Below, piece after piece: positions 23,157 to 29,608 of a stretch of 33,647 nt of DNA (positions are counted from its first letter, which is position 1; each line of letters begins with the position of its first letter). The DNA comes from Planctomycetota bacterium (GTDB taxonomy: Bacteria; Planctomycetota; Phycisphaerae; SM23-33). The position numbers and the translations under genes are program-made. Location of the stretch: contig JAPLNA010000155.1 of NCBI GenBank assembly GCA_026693065.1, positions 1 through 33,647 on the forward strand. The letters run 5' to 3'. The notes under the pieces are model-generated. The model saw nothing but the letters and a program-made list of their open reading frames with translations, did not search any database and was not told the origin of the DNA.

Positions 23157-23966
23157 TCAGAACCACGCAATTACAATCAGATTGTGCAGGAAGTGGATCA
23201 GAATGCTCGGGTAGAGGCTTCCGGTCTTCCACTTCGTCCAGCCCAAAAGCATGCCCACGGCGAACAGGTAGGGCGCGCTGGGGACCGAAAAATGCAGGGC
23301 CACGAACAACGCCGAGGCCAGCACCATCGCCCGCCAGGGCTTGATGGCCGCCTGCAGCCAATGCTGGATGAGCCCGCGGAAGCTGATCTCTTCGAGGACG
23401 GCCGGCAGGGCGCAGAAGAACACGACGGCCGCTGGAAGGCCCAGGCTCTCGACGGGGTTGTCGCGAAGGATATGCTCGCCCGCGAGGCGGAAGAGCCAGT
23501 GGTGGTATCCGTAGTTGATCGCGAGCAGGGGCGCCAGGGCCGCCAGGCCGATCCACGCCGCCGGGTGAAAGAACCCCAGCCGCCTGAGCTGAACGGCCAG
23601 GCTGGGCCAGTGCCTCGCGGCGAAAACGCACGTGGTCACGAACAGGGCCGCCTCGGTCAGCAGGATCGCCATGGCCGGGCGGCGTTCCTGAAACAACACC
23701 AGGGAAAGAAACGCCGTGGAAATCACCACCGTGGCGAAGGTCCAGAAGACGGTCCAGGTATGGGGGGCCTTCTGTTCGATAAGGCGGCCCTCGGAGACAT
23801 ACACCGGCAAGGGGAGCGAGATCACCGTCTCGATGTCCTTGTAGGGGGTGGCGCAGACGCGGCAGAAGTAGAACTGCCCCATCAGCGGCGCCCCGCAATA
23901 CGGGCACCGCTCCGGCAGCACGGGCTGCTCGCGGCGGGAAACCACCGGCTCATACGTCGGGTCCAT
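23157..23966 (-). CDS. CPBP-family intramembrane metalloprotease with N-terminal zinc ribbon
   Basis: CPBP (CAAX protease/bacteriocin-processing, Abi) proteins are polytopic glutamate-dependent membrane proteases. The 269-residue product begins with a double CxxC zinc ribbon (CPYCG ... CRVC, residues 21-39) and about seven hydrophobic segments follow. The family motifs are present: LEEISFRG with E192-E193, LHFSVPSAPYL, and SILIHFLHN near the end. Substrates cannot be inferred; relatives process prenylated proteins, bacteriocins or anti-sigma factors. The Shine-Dalgarno is weak. It appears separately transcribed from the divergent ATPase. Confidence 0.88.
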   Translation of the reverse strand: MDPTYEPVVSRREQPVLPERCPYCGAPLMGQFYFCRVCATPYKDIETVISLPLPVYVSEGRLIEQKAPHTWTVFWTFATVVISTAFLSLVLFQERRPAMAILLTEAALFVTTCVFAARHWPSLAVQLRRLGFFHPAAWIGLAALAPLLAINYGYHHWLFRLAGEHILRDNPVESLGLPAAVVFFCALPAVLEEISFRGLIQHWLQAAIKPWRAMVLASALFVALHFSVPSAPYLFAVGMLLGWTKWKTGSLYPSILIHFLHNLIVIAWF

Positions 23967-24112
23967 CGGCTTGTTCTCGCGTTGGGCGCCAGGGGCACTC
24001 CCCGGCCTGGCCTAGAGCATATCACGCCGCGGGCGGCCCGGGCCAGAAAATCGCCCCCTCCCCCGCCGGCCCCGGCCCGGGAGTTCCTCCGGCAACCCAG
24101 GAATCGGTAGTG

Positions 24113-24140
24113 ATCATTTTCAGGCCTCATGAAAAATGAT
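24113..24140. promoter_or_regulatory. Imperfect inverted repeat upstream of the ATPase gene
   Basis: ATCATTTTCA (24113-24122) and TGAAAAATGAT (24130-24140) are complementary with one bulged base. It stands next to the -35 box in an AT-rich patch, so an operator role is possible. Confidence 0.45.
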
Positions 24141-24141
24141 A

Positions 24142-24169
24142 TTGACTATTTTCCAGTATGGTCGATAAT
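24142..24169 (+). promoter_or_regulatory. Sigma70-type promoter of the ATPase gene
   Basis: TTGACT (24142-24147), a 16-base spacer and GATAAT (24164-24169). The predicted start of transcription, near 24176, is almost at the ATG at 24179, which has no Shine-Dalgarno. The mRNA may therefore be leaderless. Confidence 0.55.
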
Positions 24170-24178
24170 GATAATACC

Positions 24179-25393
24179 ATGAACCGCCGACAACGCGTGT
24201 ACGACGCGATTCTCGCCGACCATCTCCGCCGGCACCGCCAGATGGCCTTCGTCACCGGGCCGCGACAGGTCGGCAAGACCACCACCTGCCGCCACCTCGC
24301 GACGGCGTATCTGAACTGGGACAACCCCGACGACCGTGAGGTTGTCCTGGCCGGTCCGGCGGCAACGGCCGCTCGCATCGGACTCGACCGCCTGTCGGCC
24401 AAACCTTCGACGGCCCTGTTCGACGAACTCCACAAGTTCGCCCGGTGGAAGACCTTTCTCAAGGGTTTCTACGACACCTACGCCGATTCCTCGCGAATCC
24501 TCGTCACCGGCAGCAGCCGCATGGACTTCTACCGCCGCGGCGGCCACAGCCTCCTGGGGCGATACTTCCCCTACCGGATGCACCCCTTCAGCGTCGCCGA
24601 GGCCCTTCACCAGGACCTGCCGCCGGCGCGAATCCTCCGCCGCCCGGCCCCGATATCGGAAACGGACTTCCAGGCCCTCTGGAAACACGGCGGATACCCC
24701 GAGCCGTTCCTCAAGCGCGACAGCCGTTTCACCCGCCGATGGACCAACCTCCGCGGCCAGCAACTCCTCCGCGAAGACATCCGCGACCTGACGCGGATCC
24801 ACGAACTGGGGCAGATTCAGGCCCTGGCCGAGCTCCTGGCCGCCCGGTCCGGCGAGCAGATCATCTACAGCACGCTGGCCCGGGCCGTCCAGGTTTCCTC
24901 CGAAACCCTTCGACATTGGATCGACACCCTGGCCGGGCTGCACCTGGGCTTCCTGCTGCGCCCGTGGTTCAAGAGCGTCTCCCGTTCGCTCCGCAAGGAG
25001 CCCAAGTGGTTCCTTCGCGACTGGTCCGGCGTCGACGACGAAGGCAAGCGGGCCGAGACGTTCCTCGCCTGCCACCTGCTCAAGGCCGTCGAGGGCTGGA
25101 CCGACCTGGGCCTGGGACAGTTCCACCTGGGCTATCTCCGCGACGTCGCCAAGAACGAGGTCGACTTCCTCGTCGTCCGCGACGGCAAGCCGTGGCTCCT
25201 CGTCGAGGCCAAGAAGTCCGATGACCAGCTCTCTCCCGCGCTGGGGCACTTCCAGCGGCAACTGGGGGCCCCCCACGCCTTCCAGGTCGTCCTCGACGCC
25301 GACTACGTCGACGCCGACTGCTTCGCGCAGACCTCGCGATCCCACCGCCCCCTCGTCGTCCCCGCCCGCACCTTCCTGTCGCAATTGCTCTGA
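24179..25393 (+). CDS. AAA-family ATPase with C-terminal DUF4143 nuclease-like domain
   Basis: The protein (404 residues from 24179; 411 if the ATG at 24158 is used) belongs to the AAA_14/DUF4143 ATPases. Walker A is GPRQVGKTTT with K33, followed by TALFDELHKFARWKTFLKGF (Walker B, DELHK) and ILVTGSSRMDFYRRGGHSLLGRY, the sensor/arginine segment typical of this family. The C-terminal half has KNEVDFLVVRDGKPWLLVEAKKS, matching the D-(E/Q)xK core of a PD-(D/E)xK nuclease fold. These proteins are common in accessory regions and occur in many phyla; their roles are poorly known and may include defence or transport of the gene itself. Downstream genes are convergent. Confidence 0.9.
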   Translation: MNRRQRVYDAILADHLRRHRQMAFVTGPRQVGKTTTCRHLATAYLNWDNPDDREVVLAGPAATAARIGLDRLSAKPSTALFDELHKFARWKTFLKGFYDTYADSSRILVTGSSRMDFYRRGGHSLLGRYFPYRMHPFSVAEALHQDLPPARILRRPAPISETDFQALWKHGGYPEPFLKRDSRFTRRWTNLRGQQLLREDIRDLTRIHELGQIQALAELLAARSGEQIIYSTLARAVQVSSETLRHWIDTLAGLHLGFLLRPWFKSVSRSLRKEPKWFLRDWSGVDDEGKRAETFLACHLLKAVEGWTDLGLGQFHLGYLRDVAKNEVDFLVVRDGKPWLLVEAKKSDDQLSPALGHFQRQLGAPHAFQVVLDADYVDADCFAQTSRSHRPLVVPARTFLSQLL

Positions 25394-25425
25394 ACCACCA
25401 ACCAATAGACTGACAGCACATCTAC

Positions 25426-26064
25426 TCAAAGGCACTTCGATTTCGCGGCGGGATCGCGGCCGTGAAAACGGGGAGATTCATGAGGCACCCGCGCGGAAAC
25501 TACAGGGATGTTGGATAGCCACGACTTGGAAGATGGGCCTGATTGGCGCTGCGACTCCACATCGGACCGGCCATAGGACCAAGCATTACCGGGGCCAAAT
25601 ACCACGAACCTGTGATTGGGCACGAAAAGCTCCCAATACGGAACATCGTAGCGGCGATCTCTCGCGCTCGGTGTCACAAAAAGGCTCCGCTTGTTGGAGA
25701 AGTCAATCTCGATGGCGCCGCCAGGCACAGCTAACGCAATATTCATGACGACAGCACCTTCCAACCCCCTGATCTGCGGCACAAGATCTTCTTCGCAATG
25801 ATTTTCGGAAAAGACCGAGTCTTCCGGCGCGACGAGATGCCAAGGCGTCCCGCAGGTTCCGAGTATCCAAGCCCCCTTGGTTTCACCCGCCATTCTCGGA
25901 TTGTGGCAAGCGATGCGCGCTCCAAAGTGAAGGTGCAGTTCACCACCATAGCCGAAGGCCGCCTTCCAGCACTTCTTCCCCTTTAGGCCTTGTACGAGGT
26001 CGTAGAGCTGAGCAAACCGCTTCGTCTTGATGAGTTGTGCAGTCGGGATCTTCTTCGTCGCCAT
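25426..26064 (-). CDS. Conserved-looking protein of unknown function, second gene of a two-gene module
   Basis: The 212-residue protein is not recognised. It starts MATKKIPTAQLIKTKRFAQLY, and its middle section reads as a compact mixed alpha/beta domain (GGELHLHFGARIACHN, GAWILGTCGTPWHLV, GAVVMNIALAVPGGAIEIDF), ending in a polar, perhaps disordered tail. There is no signal peptide or membrane segment. The ATG at 26064 follows the upstream small gene's stop after a single base, with GGGGAAG in range. G+C and codon use look lower than in neighbours (by eye), suggesting acquisition. The GGELHLHFG / WILGT pattern resembles hypothetical proteins found beside short helical partners, but that is only an impression. 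A toxin/immunity or defence pair is one possibility, not shown. Confidence 0.65.
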   Translation of the reverse strand: MATKKIPTAQLIKTKRFAQLYDLVQGLKGKKCWKAAFGYGGELHLHFGARIACHNPRMAGETKGAWILGTCGTPWHLVAPEDSVFSENHCEEDLVPQIRGLEGAVVMNIALAVPGGAIEIDFSNKRSLFVTPSARDRRYDVPYWELFVPNHRFVVFGPGNAWSYGRSDVESQRQSGPSSKSWLSNIPVVSARVPHESPRFHGRDPAAKSKCL

Positions 26065-26065
26065 G

Positions 26066-26257
26066 TTATTCTTCTTCCCCTCGAAATTCCTTGAGAATGT
26101 CTGCCAATTCGGACAACGTAAAATCCCCACGTTTCGCCGAGCCCTTTTCGCCGTGGTCCTTCAAGTCGTGAAGATACGTGCTGAACTCCTGCCTCTCTTC
26201 AGGAGACAGTCGGTTCCTGCGGCAGAAATCACGAAATTGCCTGATGTCACCTTTCAT
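26066..26257 (-). CDS. Small helical protein, first gene of the two-gene module
   Basis: The 63-residue, highly charged protein starts MKGDIRQFRDFCRRNRLS and ends DFTLSELADILKEFRGEEE. It looks all-helical, with a central basic/Gly turn (HGEKGSAKRGDFT). No family was recognised. It is separated from the next gene by one base, so the pair should be translationally coupled. A promoter can be read 140 bases upstream. The very tight spacing and small-first order resemble toxin-antitoxin or immunity pairs, but neither sequence carries known motifs of those. Confidence 0.6.
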   Translation of the reverse strand: MKGDIRQFRDFCRRNRLSPEERQEFSTYLHDLKDHGEKGSAKRGDFTLSELADILKEFRGEEE

Positions 26258-26394
26258 ACAGGGGAAGTTCCACTATCCGAGGACCGACCTCGAATACAGT
26301 GGGGGAGAACCGATCCTCCTGACAAAGTGACGGACGAGGGGTTCGATTCCCTGGCGTTCTGTCCATACAATGTCAACGTTGCAACCATCTTCAT

Positions 26395-26423
26395 ATCGTA
26401 CGCCGGCATCTCCGCCGAGTCAA
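26395..26423 (-). promoter_or_regulatory. Promoter of the two-gene module
   Basis: TTGACT (26418-26423), a 17-base spacer and TACGAT (26395-26400) on the minus strand. The spacer contains the short inverted words CGGCGGAGATGCCG. Confidence 0.5.
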
Positions 26424-26522
26424 GGGAGTGCGGCAATCGCAGGACACTTGGCCTGGCGACCCGGCAAAGGGTGGCGGGGCATTCCCAAATCCGCCGCCAC
26501 GTGTTGCGCTCTGCATGGGGGC

Positions 26523-26551
26523 TTGTTCATTGGCGCCCACCCTCGTATAAT
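26523..26551 (+). promoter_or_regulatory. Promoter of the URO-D-like gene
   Basis: TTGTTC (26523-26528), a 17-base spacer and a perfect TATAAT (26546-26551), about 30 bases before the ATG at 26582. Confidence 0.6.
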
Positions 26552-26581
26552 CGTCACTGCTCTTGGAATGAAGGAAACCCT

Positions 26582-27673
26582 ATGGAACTCACGACCAAGC
26601 CCGACTACAAAGACGCCATGGCCCGATGGGAGGCCTGGTGGCAGTGCGAACTCATCGACCGGCCCGTCGTTACCCTGTGGGTCCAGCCCGACCAACCCAA
26701 GGACGTCCCGTGGCCCGCCCCCAAGCAGTACCCCACCCTCCAGGACCGCTGGTTCGACCTCGAGGCGGGCATCAACTGGACCGACGCCGGCGTGGGCGCG
26801 GGGCTCCATTTCGCCGAGTCCATCCCCAACTATTGGCCCAACCTGGGCCCGGAAGTCGTCGCGACGATCTTCGGAGCCGAGCTCCAGTTCAGCGAGGGCA
26901 CGAGCTGGTCGGTCCCGATCATCAAACACGCCCGCGACGTGCTGGCCCTCCAGCCCAACCTCGAGGGCCGATACTGGCAGGCCATCCGACGTGCCACCGA
27001 CGCCTCCATCGCCCGCGGGCAGGGGCGGTGGGTCACCGGCGTGACCGACCTGCACACGAACATCGACCTCCTGGCGGCCTTGCTGGACCCGCAGACGCTG
27101 TGCATGGAATTGCTGGACGACCCCGAGGGGGTGGCCCTGGCGATGGAGCACATTGCCGGGCTCTTCGAGGTGCTCTTCGACGACCTGTACTCCCGCGTCG
27201 CCGCCGCGGGCCAGCCGGCCACGAGCTGGCTGGGCGCCTACCACCAGGGCGCCGGGGCGACCCTCCAGGCCGACTTCATCTGCATGATCAGCCAGGATAT
27301 GTTCCGCCGCTTCGCCCTGCCCACCCTGACGATCGAAGCCCAGCACTGCACTCGCAGCATCTACCACCTGGACGGCCCCCGCGCCCTGACCCACCTGGAC
27401 GACCTGCTGGCCATGCCCGACCTGACGGGCATCCAGTGGGTATACGGCCCGGGGACCCGCGGCGCCCGGGACTGGATCCCGGTCTACCAGCGAATCCAGG
27501 CGGCCGGCAAGTGCGTCCAGATCATCTGCCCCGACGCCGACGACGCCCGCGCCCTCCTGCCCCACATCCGCCCCGAAGGCGCCTGGTTCGCCGTCGGCGG
27601 AAGCTACACCCTCGCCCAGGCCGAGGCCTTCCTCAAAGAACTCCGCGACTGGATGCACCGCTCCCACCGCTGA
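26582..27673 (+). CDS. Uroporphyrinogen decarboxylase-like (URO-D superfamily) protein
   Basis: The 363-residue protein resembles the divergent URO-D/MtaA-type TIM-barrel proteins abundant in planctomycetes. Features are MELTTKPDYKDAMARWEAWW at the start, a middle section GRWVTGVTDLHTNIDLLAAL, the conserved SIYHLDGPRALTHLDDLLAM and IQWVYGPGTRG-W near residue 290, and a closing ICPDADDARALLPHI with GAWFAVGGSY. In MtaA-type methyltransferases zinc ligands in the C-terminal half activate a thiol; a clear His-x-Cys set is not evident here, so corrinoid methyltransferase activity is uncertain. It is too divergent for a heme-pathway HemE. AAGGA precedes the ATG. It appears to be a single-gene unit. 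Confidence 0.75.
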   Translation: MELTTKPDYKDAMARWEAWWQCELIDRPVVTLWVQPDQPKDVPWPAPKQYPTLQDRWFDLEAGINWTDAGVGAGLHFAESIPNYWPNLGPEVVATIFGAELQFSEGTSWSVPIIKHARDVLALQPNLEGRYWQAIRRATDASIARGQGRWVTGVTDLHTNIDLLAALLDPQTLCMELLDDPEGVALAMEHIAGLFEVLFDDLYSRVAAAGQPATSWLGAYHQGAGATLQADFICMISQDMFRRFALPTLTIEAQHCTRSIYHLDGPRALTHLDDLLAMPDLTGIQWVYGPGTRGARDWIPVYQRIQAAGKCVQIICPDADDARALLPHIRPEGAWFAVGGSYTLAQAEAFLKELRDWMHRSHR

Positions 27674-27710
27674 CGCGCCCGGCCCGTGGATTCCATCCCA
27701 GCGCGGGTGC

Positions 27711-27738
27711 CGTGGTTTGCGGCCTTGCCGCAACCACG
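27711..27738. terminator. Hairpin between convergent URO-D-like and HD genes
   Basis: Stem CGTGGTTTGCGGC (27711-27723) and GCCGCAACCACG (27727-27738) with one bulged T and a 3-base loop. It lies 38 bases after the URO-D-like stop. No T-tract follows, so it may stabilise RNA ends and not act as an intrinsic terminator. Confidence 0.45.
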
Positions 27739-27812
27739 ATCCCACGGCGCGCGGAAAGAAACTGCCTGAGAATCGTTCGGCGAGTCCGAGGGCGGTCTGT
27801 TCACGCAGGCAA

Positions 27813-27851
27813 GAGACGGGGATTAGGGGATTATCGGATTGGGGGATTGGG
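27813..27851. repeat. GGGGATT-type short tandem repeat
   Basis: Four GGATT/GGGGATT words occur in 39 bases. The first 12 bases, GAGACGGGGATT, are identical to 457-468 upstream of the fucosidase gene. The repeat sits in an intergenic gap and has G-quadruplex potential. Confidence 0.6.
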
Positions 27852-27898
27852 AAAAGGCCGGAGATGAGTCACCCGGACGAGACCGTTGATCGTTGGCG

Positions 27899-28558
27899 TC
27901 AAGGCGGCGGCTGAAGTTCGTCTCTCTCCCTGCGCAGGTTGGCCTGGGCCTGGGCCTCCAACCGCGAGCGGAAGGCCTCGGTGTGGAACAGGGGCCGGTC
28001 GGGGCCCCGGTTCACGATCCAGTTGATGAATTCGATTCTCCGCTGGTTGAACTCCCTTTCCTCCAGGCCCGCCTCGGCCCGGACGGCGGCGGCGTACCGG
28101 CGATAGACCTCTTCGGGCTGGCCCAGAATGCTCAGGTCGATATCGCACAGGACCCGGGCGTCATGGCCGTTCGCACGGCCGCGGTGATCGGTGCTCATCA
28201 CCAGACTTGCGACCCGCTCGACGCGTCGGGCATCCAGCCCCAGGTTCGTCAGCACCTCGCGGGCCCATTGGGCGCTGTTGGCTTCGTTGTCTTGGGCCCC
28301 CGGCACGTACACGGCGTCGTGGAACCAGATAGCCGCCTCCACGATCGCCCGCTCCTTCAGCGACGCCGACACCTCGTCCAGCATTCGCAGGCAATATTGC
28401 AGGTGTTCGAGATTGTGATATCGCCGGTGCGGCTGGCTGTAGCAGTCGACGATCCTCCCCCCGGCGGCCGCGACGTCTCCGGTCAACTTCAACTCCGCCG
28501 CCAGGGCCGCCCACCGCCCCGCCAGCGCCGCCTTTATCTCGTCCATCGCCTCGCCCAT
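27899..28558 (-). CDS. HD-superfamily metal-dependent phosphohydrolase-like protein
   Basis: The 219-residue protein matches the predicted HD hydrolases that start with RRYHNLEHLQYCLRMLDE. Ligands are H48 and H52 in YHNLEH and H80-D81 in AAIWFHDAVY, with LVMSTDHR and CDIDLSILGQPEEVYRRYA further along, where the final Asp of the HD site is expected. GAQDNEANSA between them is also typical. Substrate unknown; proteins of this group are usually annotated as N-methyl-D-aspartate receptor NMDAR2C-like or HD phosphohydrolases. GGAGGTGG precedes the ATG at 28558. Confidence 0.87.
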   Translation of the reverse strand: MGEAMDEIKAALAGRWAALAAELKLTGDVAAAGGRIVDCYSQPHRRYHNLEHLQYCLRMLDEVSASLKERAIVEAAIWFHDAVYVPGAQDNEANSAQWAREVLTNLGLDARRVERVASLVMSTDHRGRANGHDARVLCDIDLSILGQPEEVYRRYAAAVRAEAGLEEREFNQRRIEFINWIVNRGPDRPLFHTEAFRSRLEAQAQANLRRERDELQPPP

Positions 28559-28729
28559 CCGACCACCTCCCCGGCGGCAAGGCCCCTCATCCGCCGCCGG
28601 GCCGCTTCATCATACAAGCGGAACCGTGAACCCGCCACATGGGTTGTCGAACGCCGCAGGCTCATCTCCCGCGACGGGCTCTGTGGTCCTCCCCATTTGA
28701 TCGATGGTCCTGGGAGGGGTGGAGCGGCC

Positions 28730-29020
28730 TCACATCGAGGTGATCAGTCCCAGCCATTTGGCCAGGACGATGGCCGCACCTGTCGCAAGGATCGCGATGG
28801 CGATCGCCAACTTTATGTTTCGGCGGACCCGTCTGCAGCGGTGACAGATGAATCGCATCTTGTCTTCACAACCGGCGATCACGGCCGCCGCGCGGAACAA
28901 GCCACTGATCGGGCCCCTTGCCTCCGGATAGACCATGGTCCCCTCGTGCTCTTCGTGCCACTTGTGGCATCGGTGGCACAGTTTGTGTCGGTCGCGATCG
29001 GGAAAGCCCACTACCGGCAT
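28730..29020 (-). CDS. Small zinc-ribbon membrane protein
   Basis: The 96-residue protein carries two CxxC pairs (CHRCHKWH near residue 15 and CHRCRRVRR near residue 60), consistent with one zinc ribbon or treble-clef-type site. A single C-terminal TM helix follows (about 70-92, IAIAILATGAAIVLAKWLGL). The middle has two acidic His-rich turns. AGGAG lies 8 bases before the ATG, which makes it a real gene despite its size. It is a tail-anchored or type II membrane protein of unknown function. No family recognised. Confidence 0.65.
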   Translation of the reverse strand: MPVVGFPDRDRHKLCHRCHKWHEEHEGTMVYPEARGPISGLFRAAAVIAGCEDKMRFICHRCRRVRRNIKLAIAIAILATGAAIVLAKWLGLITSM

Positions 29021-29123
29021 GGCGCGGCTCCTATGGAATAGTGATATCGGGACCCACTGGAATCGTAGACTGCCAGTCGGGATGGATCAAGGAGGGCATT
29101 GGAATCGACCATGACGCCGCCCA

Positions 29124-29348
29124 CTACTCACCCCGGGTCAACGCCATGATCTGGTCCGTCGTCATTCGCCGTGTGGCCCGCCCGCGCATCGCCGCGATGA
29201 CCTTTCGACCGCGAGGCTGCCCCGAAATCTTCTCCAGAAACACCTTTCCGCCCGTCACGCGAAATTCCACTTCCGTATGGGGCAACAGCCCGGCGGCGGC
29301 GCGAATCTTCGCGGGGATGGTCACTTGTCCTTTCGGGCCGATCTTCAT
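29124..29348 (-). CDS. AbrB/SpoVT-type DNA-binding protein without an adjacent toxin
   Basis: This 74-residue protein has the AbrB swapped-hairpin signature MKIGPKGQVTIPAKIRAAAGLLPHTEVEF. The C-terminal part GRKVIAAMRGRATRRMTTDQIMALTRGE resembles VapB-type antitoxins, whose partner is normally a PIN-domain toxin just downstream. Here the next gene is the zinc-ribbon protein, so the toxin is missing. GGGAG supports the ATG at 29348; an upstream in-frame ATG exists at 29414. The MITE-like element lies about 80 bases upstream and may have replaced or disturbed the original promoter. Confidence 0.8.
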   Translation of the reverse strand: MKIGPKGQVTIPAKIRAAAGLLPHTEVEFRVTGGKVFLEKISGQPRGRKVIAAMRGRATRRMTTDQIMALTRGE

Positions 29349-29416
29349 GGCACGGTCTCCCGGGCCCGCCGGGCCCTTCTGCATCCTTTTTACTTTCCGT
29401 CGAGGTAATGGCAAGC

Positions 29417-29426
29417 ACTATATTCG
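29417..29426. repeat. Left flanking direct repeat of the MITE-like element
   Basis: ACTATATTCG abuts the left terminal inverted repeat. It matches the right flank ACTATATCCG (29550-29559) at 9 of 10 bases, as expected of a target-site duplication that has acquired one change. Confidence 0.7.
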
Positions 29427-29549
29427 CAGGGCCTTTCAGTTCTTTGGCTCATCGCTGTTTCCGGTGGGTAGGTCCCTGAGGCCCTATCAGACCCGCCGAC
29501 CTCCCGCTGGCCCTCCTACGAGGCGATCCCTGAGAACTGAAAGGCCCTG
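29427..29549. mobile_element. MITE-like element, 123 bp, with 17-bp terminal inverted repeats
   Basis: Perfect 17-bp terminal inverted repeats start CAGGGCCTTTCAGTTCT (29427-29443, mirrored at 29533-29549). The interior of 89 bases has no coding capacity. Flanking 10-bp direct repeats match 9 of 10. From memory, ISAs1-family insertion sequences have ends starting CAGGG and make 8-10 bp duplications; that parentage is inference. No transposase is present in the window. Confidence 0.75.
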
Positions 29550-29559
29550 ACTATATCCG
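29550..29559. repeat. Right flanking direct repeat of the MITE-like element
   Basis: ACTATATCCG directly abuts the right terminal inverted repeat and pairs with the left flank copy. Confidence 0.7.
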
Positions 29560-29570
29560 CATCCCCCGCG

Positions 29571-29600
29571 TTGACCGCGGGAGGGGTCCGGGCGTACCAT
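29571..29600 (+). promoter_or_regulatory. Possible promoter of the sulfatase-like gene
   Basis: TTGACC (29571-29576), an 18-base spacer and TACCAT (29595-29600). The -35 box lies in the loop of a short palindrome CCCGCG-TTGAC-CGCGGG. The predicted start is near 29607, giving either a leaderless mRNA (ATG at 29609) or a 35-base leader (ATG at 29642). Confidence 0.35.
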
Positions 29601-29608
29601 GCCGGGCT

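Larger units (their letters stand above)
26258..26581. other. Divergent intergenic region between the two-gene module and the URO-D-like gene
   Basis: 324 bases with no gene. It holds a minus-strand promoter (26395-26423) for the small-protein module with a leader of about 130 bases, and a plus-strand promoter (26523-26551) for the URO-D-like gene. A tRNA T-arm-like string near 26336-26360 was judged coincidental. Confidence 0.5.

Noticed and set aside
26336-26373. tRNA 3'-end-like string (GGGGTTCGATTCCCTGG...CCA) as a possible attachment site
   Set aside because: The would-be T stem has a mismatch and a wobble pair, no matching 5' acceptor strand exists upstream, and no integrase is present.
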